Both the position numbers and the translations under genes were made by a program. The notes below the pieces were generated by a model. It worked only from the letters and a program-made list of their open reading frames with translations. It ran no database searches and had not been told where the DNA came from. Below are positions 1 through 7,262 of a DNA stretch of 11,154 bases, one piece after another. Each line of letters opens with the position of its first letter. Position 1 is the stretch's first letter. Source of the DNA: Echinostoma caproni (Eukaryota; Platyhelminthes; Trematoda; Plagiorchiida; Echinostomatidae); the NCBI GenBank assembly GCA_900618425.1, contig UZAN01045465.1, positions 21,279-32,432 on the forward strand. Reading direction: 5' to 3'.

Positions 1-446
1 GGTGCGTCTTCGATCACGTGACTAATCACTGTCAGGCTTGATCCCGGTGACAACGCATACTCGTTGCTGAATAAGTAAAACAGCCGTATGGGAGAGAAAT
101 CGTATGTGTCAATGTTAATTTTCCATGGTTTCTCTCTGTCTCTCTAGCTAGAACTGCAATGTGGGTGGAGAAAAAAGAAGGCCATCGGATGTGTGTATTT
201 GTGANGGAGCGGGGGAGGGGGCTACCACATTTATAGTTCCGTCGTGGTTTCTTCCAATCCGAGGGGTTTTTTTCTTTTTAAAAGAAATCCATATTACGTT
301 TATTTGTTTGTTGCTTACACGCCTAAGTAACCAGAATTATTGCACAGGGGCACATATACATATGGGCTAGCTCAGAAATGAAAGAAAATAACGTTCGACA
401 CACAACTTGTGCAAACTCGTGCAACATCACTCTCACACTTTGGCAA
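1..446. other. Unassigned sequence, left edge
   Basis: I see no recognisable gene. A pyrimidine-rich CT tract lies at about 128-149, and a purine-rich run with G tracts lies at 203-219 next to an ambiguous base at 205. The short open frames here have no family resemblance that I recognise. Confidence 0.5.
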
Positions 447-606
447 TACATTTCAGTTTCCATTATCATACTTGTATATTTATGGCTATAGGTAAAGTAT
501 AGTTATTTCTGATTCTACCTCCCACTCCTAGGTTCTTCGTCGTCTTCTATCACCGTCGGAATTTGCGTGACCTTGAGTATTGCGATAAAATTTGTAGTAT
601 TTTGAA
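447..606 (+). repeat. Interspersed repeat, copy A
   Basis: This block aligns by eye with 6278-6440. Shared anchors are TTTCAGTT(T/C)CCATTATC near the start and TTTGCGTGACCTTGA near 563-577, followed by a related AT-rich stretch. The two copies keep the same order and similar spacing and look roughly 70% alike with small indels. It is an old dispersed repeat of unknown class. The copy at 6278-6440 abuts Penelope coding sequence, so it may be a non-coding part of that family, but this is inference. Confidence 0.6.
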
Positions 607-966
607 AGTTGCAACTCAAATTTGGAAAATAGTTTAAGTAAAGCAGCATGGAAATTCATTCTTTTTAATGATCGATTTCTGTTCCATGAGAGTGTTGAGT
701 AGACACATTCCAAATTGCTCATCTCTTTTCATTCAGTGCACAGTAAATAAGCAAATTAATGAAAATATTCTAGCCTAAATAAATTGATAAATTATTTGGC
801 TATATTCTAGTCACGCATTATTCATACTACTGAAATCACTGAAAGCGTAGTCCAAGAAACATAAAAGTTGATCTTCGAAAGTTGACCTTGAGGTGTGCGG
901 TTCATTGAATGAGCGTTTTGTAGTGTCATCATATCCAAACCGGATGAAACATTCAAACGGTCTTAG
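607..966. other. Unassigned AT-rich sequence
   Basis: AT-rich sequence with no convincing coding frame, RNA or repeat that I can identify. Confidence 0.5.
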
Positions 967-1203
967 CATATAATTGAAACCGAGAGGCAACTTAATCGAG
1001 AGGTGTATAAATCCGATGACTCAGTTCCTGACATGAGCAGGTACTTTGATGTGAACACAAGCCCAATTTTTTGCACAATCAACGGAATTTCTCCATCGAG
1101 ACATAAAACCGAGAGGGAGAAAACCGATCGTATCGAAGCAAGACGATGGCTGTATTCGATCGCAGCGGAGAAGAGTTGCATCAAACCAACCCGAAGGATA
1201 TAA
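967..1203 (+). other. Unrecognised 78-codon open frame
   Basis: A frame is open from just after a TAG at 964-966 to a TAA at 1201-1203. It has no ATG at its beginning; the first ATG is internal, at 1034. The product is hydrophilic and charge-rich, with repeated short ThrGluArg-type segments. It could be chance, an exon preceded by an AG acceptor, or a decayed transposon frame. I recognise no domain, and the overlapping minus-strand frames are no better. Confidence 0.12.
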
Positions 1204-3081
1204 GAAACAGGGATAAGTTAGCTGCCTCGACATTGGTCGTCAGGGATTAGGATGCGGGGTGTATTAGGGGAGACCGGCAAATTCTGTTTGGAAGTCAAAT
1301 TGATGGACTCCATGCTAAAGCGACTATCTCCAGTGCTCAACAATGAAGAACGGCAAATGGAACATGGACTAGATGAAAGTATGATACCTCTATGAAGTCT
1401 ATGAGTCATTTCAACAAATAGATTCTAGTTACGTTTTATACGGTGACTTTGTTATTTTCCAACTGATGCACCAGCAACCATTGTCAAGTGCGCGTCAAAT
1501 AGTATATTTTAATGGTATGTGACTAATAGAAGAGAAGACATAAGTGGGTATTATACCAGATATGTTGCTTCTGATGCGAGACAATAGTATATTCAATCCC
1601 GTGAATGCGGCTGGAAAAAAGAACCATTGACAGGAAAAAATGTGATGAAAATCAGGATGATACACGAGTTTGATCAATACCTGTACATGATCAACAATTT
1701 CACAAAAAGCTAACTCATTGTGTCATGGTTGGATTACAAAACGCATTAGAGATGTTTTGGAAGAATACATAAATATACACTGAAGAGTAAACATGATCGG
1801 ATGTTGAGGGTTTGCTCCCGTATAAAACGTCATCAAGGGATTTATAGTTAAATCATTGTGAAATGAAACAGATTGAGGGAAACCCCTATCCACATCAAGA
1901 AGTGGTAACATGTGGATATCACAATGCTAGCAAAGTTTATTTAATAATCATTGCAAGCTAGAGGAACAGTGGAGATGTACAGTGATGGGCAAAATAAGTA
2001 GAACAAGTTTTGGCAGCCGTATTCAGTGACTGACTACTTCATTACTTGTCAGTAGTCAATAAGGATGAAGTTTATTGAGAACAGTTTCAAACTATTGATC
2101 TGCGTTTCCCGTAGTTAGCAGCTGAGAAACAAATATACTCGGGAAGTGATGGTGGGAATATTGTACGAAAGAAGGAGAGAGTAAAATTAAAATGATAGCA
2201 CGAATGGATTCTAAGTAAGACCAGCGTGTGTAAGACTTCATTCATTCGAAATAAGTTGCGATGGAATTGTTGTGCAATGAACAACAAACAGCACTGAATA
2301 GAGCTGTTTTGTCCTCGTTGGGACTTGTCGTCACTGGGTACGTGTTTGTCCCTCCTGAGATTCACAACCAGAAATGTTTGCAATTCGAGCCCTCACAAGG
2401 ATACAAAAAAGGGTACGATGATGACAAGTCTAAACAAAAAAGAAATAGCTGTTTAATGCTCTTTTTTGGTCCGAATTATATAACTTCTATCGCACATGAA
2501 CAAGTTATTAAATTGAAAAATCGATGGTGCTTGAAGATTCTCTGCAAATAAATGCCGAAACAGGGTTGCACGAAACAGTCCAAAAGTATGTTTATCTAAT
2601 CCAACTTGTTCTAAAGCCACTGACCACACTATGGCACAGATAACCAAATCGTCCCCAAATCCTCCACAGTTAGAGCATTTGGTAGTGATCGGTTGGTTCC
2701 CAAGTATATATGAAAAGTGTACAAAAGCAGTGCATTTCACAAAGCTGACCTGAAAGCTGTTGACGATAGACTATGGGTGAGCTGCACCAGGTATTTCCCG
2801 AAGCGCTACAGTATCATTGGAAGGTGTCACTGTTCCCATTAATTTGGTGTATTACGAAAATTGTCAGATTTTAACACAGGAATATGTGGGAGGTACGTTA
2901 TAGGAGTGTAGAAAAGGTTCGGATCCGCATAGAACCATTTTAGATTGCGTTCATAGATTCCGGTAGGGAATTAAGTACTCGAAGTGCATTGCTGAAGAAC
3001 CTGAAATATCTAATCAAAGGTCGAACGTAAAATGTAGACCTTGTGTTACAATATCTAGTGATTAACTCAAAAAAAACTCAG
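1204..3081. other. Long unassigned interval
   Basis: No gene, RNA or mobile element is recognisable on either strand. Open frames of 60-98 codons occur, for example 2261-2551 on the plus strand and 2087-2383 and 2453-2740 on the minus strand. They overlap one another and show no motif I know. Introns of a host gene or very old repeats are both possible. Confidence 0.45.
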
Positions 3082-3124
3082 ACTACTGCTACTACTACCA
3101 CTACTACTACTACTACTACTACTA
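3082..3124 (+). repeat. (ACT)n microsatellite
   Basis: Roughly 14 near-perfect ACT/CTA triplets, with single-base interruptions in the first half (one ACTGCT and one ACTACC unit). The same triplet recurs in the palindromic insertion at 7195-7262 inside PLE-2. Confidence 0.9.
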
Positions 3125-3283
3125 TTTCTAATACCGTTCTGAATCTACAAGACGGTTCTGTGACAAGGATAAATATTTATTACTATTAACGGTCAGGGTA
3201 TCGGTAAACTGGCATTCGCATAACAAAATGTCTCATTTGGAATGAGTCTTCCGAATTCCCATACGTACACAGGGTGATTAACG

Positions 3284-3321
3284 GTATGGTAGTTACCGTA
3301 GTTACCATGTCGTTACCATAC
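3284..3321. repeat. Hairpin with internal GTTACC repeats
   Basis: The arms GTATGGTA (3284-3291) and TACCATAC (3314-3321) are perfectly complementary. The 22-nt loop and the right arm contain GTTACC three times in direct orientation. No function is assignable; it may be a cruciform-prone remnant of a transposon terminus. Confidence 0.55.
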
Positions 3322-3505
3322 TGAACAGAGCAATTCGCCCCAACAAGTGTTAGTTATTTTTGACCAATAAAAGAAACCATCAACAGCATCCTTTTGTTTA
3401 ATACTCACAAATGAGAGTTGAGGATAGTTGTGGATGGGACCATGACGCAATCGCGATTAAGGAATCACATTCTGATACAATATCGCTTATACGTGATCCA
3501 GAAGA

Positions 3506-3862
3506 GTGATTGGAGTCTTTGACCCTGCCTGGAGTTGCAGTTCTACGCAAAGCCCATTGTCTGAGTTTATCAATTCTGAGATAGAAGGTGATATTAATCA
3601 GTTTTGGATGTCGAATATGCATAGTTCAACTGTAGATCAGAATACCTGTACGCAGCAACTACATGACCATATTGGCTTCCTTAAGACAATAGCAATTTCC
3701 AGCGATGCAAATGAACCAAGGTTGCTGCCGCATTTTGAATTTTCCGATATGCCTTATATGTTCAACGAGCAATTGTGGATAGGAAATATATTTTGGGGGC
3801 CAGGATTCCTTGGTGTTGGTGAGTTCTCCGAGCTGGAAGTGTTAATCACAGATGTTTTGTAG
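3506..3862 (+). other. Unrecognised 118-codon open frame ending in PLE-1
   Basis: An ATG-initiated frame of 118 codons whose last 17 or so codons and stop lie inside the inverted terminal block of PLE-1. If it was ever a gene, the insertion has replaced its natural 3' end. The composition is protein-like, but I recognise no domain, signal peptide or membrane segment, and a minus-strand frame at 3398-3622 overlaps it. Chance is the simplest explanation. The rest of 3125-3809 holds nothing else identifiable apart from the hairpin at 3284-3321. Confidence 0.15.
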
Positions 3863-3890
3863 CCACGCTAGGCAACATCATCAGTGCGAC
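3845..3890 (-). ncRNA. Hammerhead-ribozyme-like motif, left PLE-1 copy
   Basis: Minus-strand counterpart of 4878-4923 and identical to it in sequence. The CTGATGA core lies at 3878-3884 (minus), and the position expected to be the conserved G of GAAA is A here as well. The pairing is described under the right copy. As a first-orientation transcript it would be made only by transcription leftwards out of the element. Confidence 0.6.
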
Positions 3891-3923
3891 TTCGAGGAAG
3901 CGTCAGTCCTCAGTCGTATCGGG

Positions 3924-3931
3924 CTTATATA
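3924..3931 (-). promoter_or_regulatory. TATA-like box in left pLTR
   Basis: TATATAAG on the minus strand, 73 bp upstream of the predicted ribozyme cleavage position in that orientation. A promoter role is inferred from position within a terminal repeat; no initiation site is visible. Confidence 0.35.
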
Positions 3932-4087
3932 GATCTGTTTTAGGGTTTCGATTGACTCTTTGGGTCCCTTTAATCCTATTAGTCAATAGTAACCGTTTAC
4001 TGTGATTTGATTACCAGTTTTGTTAGCATGGTAACCAATTCTTTTTTCATTGGTCGACTGGCCAACTGCAAACCGGTTTTGAACCGG

Positions 4088-4659
4088 AAAAGGAAACAAT
4101 CGAGGCCCCGGGAGAACCATCAAAGGTACAGCCAGAAAAACCGTTAACGTTTAAACGAGCAATACTGCCTTATATACAAGAAGTCTCGAAAATGGCAACC
4201 AGACTATTACAACCGTCAGGAATTTTGGTTGTACACAAGAAAACGACGACAGTGAAGGCCATCCCATCAAGACCAAAGGATCAAATGCCAAAGGAAGATT
4301 CCTCAAACGTCGTATGCAAATCAAAGTGCCGAAACTGTGACAAATACTACGTGGGACAAACCAGAAGAAAGCTCAAAACACAGCTGCACGAACACATTGG
4401 TAGTCGAACGACACGAGAAAAAGTGACAAATCGCAACCCATATGGATGCTGAGAATATCGTATTCGAACTGGACAACGTAAAAATAATCAGAAGAGGACT
4501 CACCAAGTCAATACGGGAAACCATCAAAGCCTGGCACTCCAAAACGGACAGTATATGCTTATTTACAAGCATATAGAACTGGAATCCATCTATCGCTATC
4601 TAAGGCAACACTGGTTAATAAGACTACCCCAGCTAGAACCAGTCCAAAACCAGCTCTGA
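4088..4659 (+). pseudogene. PLE-1 GIY-YIG endonuclease fragment, frameshifted
   Basis: C-terminal part of a Penelope polyprotein, which nicks target DNA in the nucleus to start reverse transcription. The frame is open from before 4088 to TGA at 4450-4452. It begins in the linker (FKRAILPYIQEVSKM, 4150-4194), then shows a cysteine cluster and YIG-type motif (CKSKCRNCDKYYVGQT, 4315-4362) and a helix ending HEH. Homology continues in another frame (THMDAENIVFELDNVKII, 4436-4489), preceded in that frame by TGA at 4424, and returns to the first frame near 4558 (HIELESIYRYLR), ending at TGA 4657-4659. The tyrosine usual in the first motif (VVY) appears as Cys and the helix Arg (KTRL) as Gln, judged from family memory, so catalysis is probably lost. 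No reverse transcriptase precedes it. Confidence 0.88.
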
Positions 4660-4836
4660 TCAGTTTGGAACCGGTTCAAAACTCGTTTGCGATTGGTCTA
4701 GGAAAGCCAGTCGACCAATGAAAAAAGAATTGGTTACCATGCTAACAAAACTGGTAATCAAATCACAGTAAACGGTTACTATTGACTAATAGGATTAAAG
4801 GGACCCAAAGAGTCAATCGAAACCCTAAAACAGATC

Positions 4837-4844
4837 TATATAAG
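4837..4844 (+). promoter_or_regulatory. TATA-like box in right pLTR
   Basis: TATATAAG lies 73 bp upstream of the predicted cleavage position at 4917. It would drive transcription rightwards out of PLE-1. This is inferred from motif and position only. Confidence 0.35.
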
Positions 4845-4877
4845 CCCGATACGACTGAGGACTGACGCTTCCTCGAA

Positions 4878-4923
4878 GTCGCACTGATGATGTTGCCTAG
4901 CGTGGCTACAAAACATCTGTGAT
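4878..4923 (+). ncRNA. Hammerhead-ribozyme-like motif, right PLE-1 copy
   Basis: Type I layout, a self-cleaving RNA fold known from Penelope pLTRs. Stem I pairs GTCGCA (4878-4883) with TGTGAT (4918-4923), six pairs including two GU. The conserved CTGATGA is at 4884-4890. Stem II pairs GTTGCC (4892-4897) with GGCTAC (4904-4909), with one TT mismatch and a six-base loop. GAAA is expected next, but AAAA is present at 4910-4913. A one-pair stem III with CA loop leads to ATC, giving predicted cleavage after 4917. The missing G and an extra T at 4891 make it probably weak or inactive. The extremely short stem III fits the minimal hammerheads reported in Penelope elements. Confidence 0.62.
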
Positions 4924-4958
4924 TAACACTTCCAGCTCGGAGAACTCACCAATACCAA

Positions 4959-5340
4959 TATCCGCATCCCAAGCTACAACCATTCCACATCATTTCAGGT
5001 TTCTTTGCTGCACCCATTTTTCGCTCTCACAACAATGTGATATACCAATTTCCAAAAAAACTTAAACCTTTCAAGTATTGATTGATAGCGGGATATGTCT
5101 TGTGCTCCTCTCTCTCCACCAGGAAAAATCTGATTTATTTCTTGCTGCGGTTGTGCATGGGTGAGTGTAACGTTTGGGGTAAGGCTACTCACCGGATCTC
5201 AGCCAAGACCATTGCCATTTCTTTTTTTCTTTTCATTTTACTTCCTTTCATTTATTATACAAAAATACAATTTTCAGGAAGAGGGAATCGGCCAATCAAA
5301 GGACTGCCATTCAACACATAAATGGGGGAAGTCAAGCGGT
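4959..5340. other. Unassigned sequence right of PLE-1
   Basis: No gene is recognised. Pyrimidine-rich stretches occur near 5108-5125 and 5217-5255. Overlapping frames of 65-79 codons at 4995-5192 (minus), 5082-5321 and 5161-5394 (plus) show no domain. Confidence 0.45.
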
Positions 5341-5350
5341 GGTGGTGATG

Positions 5351-5362
5351 GGATTCGAACTC
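5351..5362 (-). promoter_or_regulatory. tRNA-like B box
   Basis: On the minus strand the sequence reads GAGTTCGAATCC, close to the RNA polymerase III B-box consensus GGTTCGANNCC and set in an imperfect T-arm-like hairpin. GGTGGTGG and CACCACCACC runs lie on either side. No full tRNA cloverleaf can be built. It is most likely part of a tRNA-derived SINE or a chance match. Confidence 0.35.
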
Positions 5363-5597
5363 ACATCCCCGGGCCACCACCACCCACCACGTGACTGCTG
5401 CCATGTTTGTAGTTAACGAGAACACATAAATAATCCTTCACAACTTTTTTTATCAAGACATAAAAGTATAGCCCTAAAACAAATTAGCGTGGTTACTGCA
5501 TCCTAATCGAGATACGGAATAGACAAATTCCACTCTGAGCCCCTCTGTCGCAAATAAAAATGGGAGTTGTATGATAGTAATGAAGAAACCCAAGCAT

Positions 5598-5613
5598 GCT
5601 ACCCACTCGGCCA
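5598..5613 (-). promoter_or_regulatory. tRNA-like A box
   Basis: On the minus strand the sequence reads TGGCCGAGTGGGTAGC, an excellent match to the A-box consensus TRGCNNAGYNGG. The nearest B box in the same orientation is about 236 bp downstream, too far for a normal tRNA or SINE promoter. A degenerate B-box-like GGTTCGTGATCC lies in the opposite orientation at 5669-5680. Confidence 0.35.
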
Positions 5614-5881
5614 CCCGGCAGCTGATTAGACCGTTCTTCATTTTGAATTGCCTGACTGTGAGGTCCCGGGTTCGTGATCCCCATTTGGGTCGACGGATTG
5701 GCTCACTGCTGTTGATGAGATCCAACCGCATCGAACCAGCTGTTCAGCGCTTCCCAACAGTTCAGCTCACGCCTCATTTACACGACGAATTCATCATAGG
5801 AATAAAAAAGGCTCTCGATTGAGAAATTTTAGTGATTGCAGTAAAAGTAGTAGAAATGCGCACTGAATTCGGAACACGAAC

Positions 5882-5947
5882 CACGCAATACGAATCACGG
5901 AATACGAATCAAGGATTAGCAATCACGGACTGGATCACGTAAGCACT
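5882..5947 (+). repeat. Degenerate 14-bp tandem repeat
   Basis: Two clear units of about 14 bp (CACGCAATACGAAT at 5882-5895 and CACGGAATACGAAT at 5896-5909) are followed by a diverged unit (5910-5923) and shorter CACG-starting remnants to 5947. This is a minisatellite-like stretch of unknown role, possibly within the untranslated region of a transposon. The rest of 5681-6277 shows no gene; it includes a CRE-like TGACGTCA at 6179-6186 and a CCAAT-type motif near 6151. Confidence 0.6.
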
Positions 5948-6277
5948 GGACCACACTGGCACTAGCACGCAATTTCCCGCGTAAATGAGACGCAAGGAAA
6001 CGACCACAGGAATGGAAGTTCATTTGTTGGAAGAAATAAAGGGGATTAAATAATATGTACAAACTAGGCTAATTGGTTATCCAGGTTTCTACCAATCGCG
6101 TTCCAGTGTTGCTTGCGTCGTTCTGCTTCTGTCTGGTTCTCACGGTCTCTGATTGGCTGGCTGACGTACGTGCGTTGTTGACGTCACCCGTGAAGTTCGA
6201 TCGATCGCAGTTGTCCAAAAACTGTAACCTGTCACTCCAGGGTATGCATCATCTTGTAGGCCAGGATCACCACAGAA

Positions 6278-6440
6278 ATATATTTCAGTTCCCATTATCT
6301 TACGTGTATATCGATAGCTACGGATCAAGCGCATTTATTCCAGATTTTATCTCCCATTGCGATGTGCTCTTCGTTTTCTTGTTTCACCGTTTGCATTTGC
6401 GTGACCTTGACTGTCACGGTACAATTTATAACAATTTGAA
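6278..6440 (+). repeat. Interspersed repeat, copy B
   Basis: Second copy of the family at 447-606, with anchors TTTCAGTTCCCATTATC at 6283-6299 and TTTGCGTGACCTTGA at 6396-6410. It contains the 17-mer TCAAGCGCATTTATTCC at 6325-6341, which also occurs inverted at 7236-7252. It abuts Penelope coding sequence that begins by 6455. Confidence 0.6.
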
Positions 6441-6454
6441 ACATTTGTTCCCCT

Positions 6455-6574
6455 GACACACCAAAAGAAGAAGAGGATTTCCTGAGGAGAACACTACTGA
6501 ACAATGATCACCCAGAAAGGTTTATAGATATTCGCAGTAGACCATTCCCCAAAGGTAACCTAATCCCGTCCTGA
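6455..6574 (+). pseudogene. PLE-2 isolated post-RT linker fragment
   Basis: A 39-codon frame ending in TGA (6572-6574) reads DTPKEEEDFLRRTLLNNDHP and continues to PERFI. This matches the segment that normally follows the reverse transcriptase thumb in Penelope proteins. It is out of order here, lying upstream of the reverse transcriptase fragment. A near-copy occurs in its normal place at 7159-7200 (DTPKGEDFLKRTLL). Either two elements were inserted side by side or a segment was duplicated. The stretch at 6575-6652 is unassigned. Confidence 0.75.
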
Positions 6575-6652
6575 GTGATCAGAATATTGAAATGATTAGA
6601 TCCACTTCGCTTGGTGTTATAGTGTTTCAATCATTGATTTCAAACAAATTGA

Positions 6653-7242
6653 AATACAAAACATATTCCTCTTGAGTATTTAGGAGAACTTATTCTTACG
6701 TGTACCGTAAACATTCCTTTTGAGTTTAAAGGGACCACATACAAACGGATTGATGGTGTGGCAATGGGTAGTTCATTTAGTCCCATTTTAGCAAATGTGT
6801 TTCTAGGACTGATTGAGAAAATAAACTACGTGATAATACTTTTAAGTCCACCCTGTACAAACATTATGTGGACGATATTTTTATTCTTACAGATGAACAA
6901 AATTTTAAAACACTTTTACAGCATTTTAGCTCAGTCCATCCACATCTCTCTGTATCTGATGAAGTAGAAACCAACAACAACGTAGCGTTTCTGGCCATAA
7001 AAGTCACGAGACCCATAAACGGGACACTACAACGCTCAGTTTGCCGAAAAGCGACATGGAATGGTCAACACCTACACTTTTCCAGTATTTCCCCCATGGC
7101 TTATAAACGTGGCCTTGTGTGAATCCTATCTTATCGGGCGAGAAAGACTTGTTTTCCAGACACACCAAAGGGAGAAGATTTCCTGAAGAGAACACTACTA
7201 CTACTACTACTAGTAGTAGTAGCAAATAAATGCGCGGAATAA
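6653..7242 (+). pseudogene. PLE-2 reverse transcriptase fragment, frameshifted
   Basis: Palm and thumb region of a Penelope reverse transcriptase, the RNA-dependent DNA polymerase of the element. The first frame is open from 6653 and contains IPLEYLGELILTCTVNIPFE and the motif-B region DGVAMGSSFSPILANVFL (6752-6805). Near 6814-6820 the homology shifts to a second frame: LYKHYVDDIFIL includes the YVDD catalytic box (6865-6876). It then gives a FLA where the family has FLD, a CRKATWNGQ segment and KRGLV, followed by an in-frame TGA (7120-7122). Family-like sequence resumes in the same frame (RARKTCFPDTPKGEDFLKRT) until the (CTA)n insertion, with TAA at 7240-7242. The N-terminal fingers are missing. 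The protein cannot be made intact. Confidence 0.9.
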
Positions 7243-7262
7243 ATGCGCTTGAGTAGTAGTAG
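7195..7262. repeat. Palindromic (CTA)/(TAG) insertion in PLE-2
   Basis: Six CTA units run directly into TAG units, giving a perfect 22-bp palindrome at 7201-7222. An 11-mer AATAAATGCGC follows twice (7225-7235, 7238-7248), then GTAGTAGTAG at 7253-7262. It interrupts the polyprotein between the DFLKRTLL and KKTIYLK segments, and some linker coding is missing there. The GGAATAAATGC portion recurs at 9649-9659 and, inverted and longer, at 6325-6341. Confidence 0.8.

Larger units (their letters stand above)
3810..4087 (-). repeat. PLE-1 left terminal block (inverted pLTR)
   Basis: Positions 3810-4062 are the reverse complement of 4706-4958 over 253 bp, with one mismatch that I can find (near the outer end, at 3815). 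After a short unmatched stretch (5 bp here, 15 bp in the partner), 4068-4087 matches 4671-4690 at 18 of 20 positions. Read on the minus strand it carries a TATA-like box and a hammerhead-like fold in the same order as the right block. Confidence 0.95.
3810..4958 (+). mobile_element. PLE-1: Penelope-like retroelement with inverted terminal blocks
   Basis: A 1.15-kb unit made of two terminal blocks in inverted orientation around a degraded GIY-YIG endonuclease frame. Penelope-like elements encode a reverse transcriptase fused to a GIY-YIG endonuclease, are usually 5'-truncated, and carry terminal repeats called pLTRs in direct or inverted arrangement. Here the reverse transcriptase is absent and the frame begins in the linker before the endonuclease. 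The right block follows the frame in the expected orientation; the left block is its reverse complement. I see no clear target-site duplication at 3800-3809 versus 4959-4968. The near-identical arms suggest a young insertion or recent gene conversion, although the frame already has at least two breaks. Confidence 0.85.
4671..4958 (+). repeat. PLE-1 right terminal block (pLTR)
   Basis: Begins about 10 bp after the end of the endonuclease frame. It contains a self-complementary GAACCGGTTC at 4668-4677, a CCAAT-type motif near 4714, a TATA-like box and a hammerhead-like fold. It is the normal-orientation partner of the inverted left block. Confidence 0.93.

Noticed and set aside
2087..2740. Several overlapping 95-98 codon open frames on both strands
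   Set aside because: They overlap each other, have no recognisable motif, and have lengths expected occasionally by chance.
3082..3124. Triplet array considered as a possible CRISPR or other structured array
   Set aside because: It is a simple 3-bp microsatellite with no spacers; the setting is eukaryotic.
5351..5395. Possible true tRNA gene
   Set aside because: Only a T-arm-like piece is present; the D arm, anticodon arm and matching acceptor stem are missing at normal spacing.
6956..6975. CTGATGA followed by GAAAC in the PLE-2 reverse transcriptase
   Set aside because: The two boxes are only four bases apart with no room for stem II, and the sequence is explained as codons for SerAspGluValGluThr.
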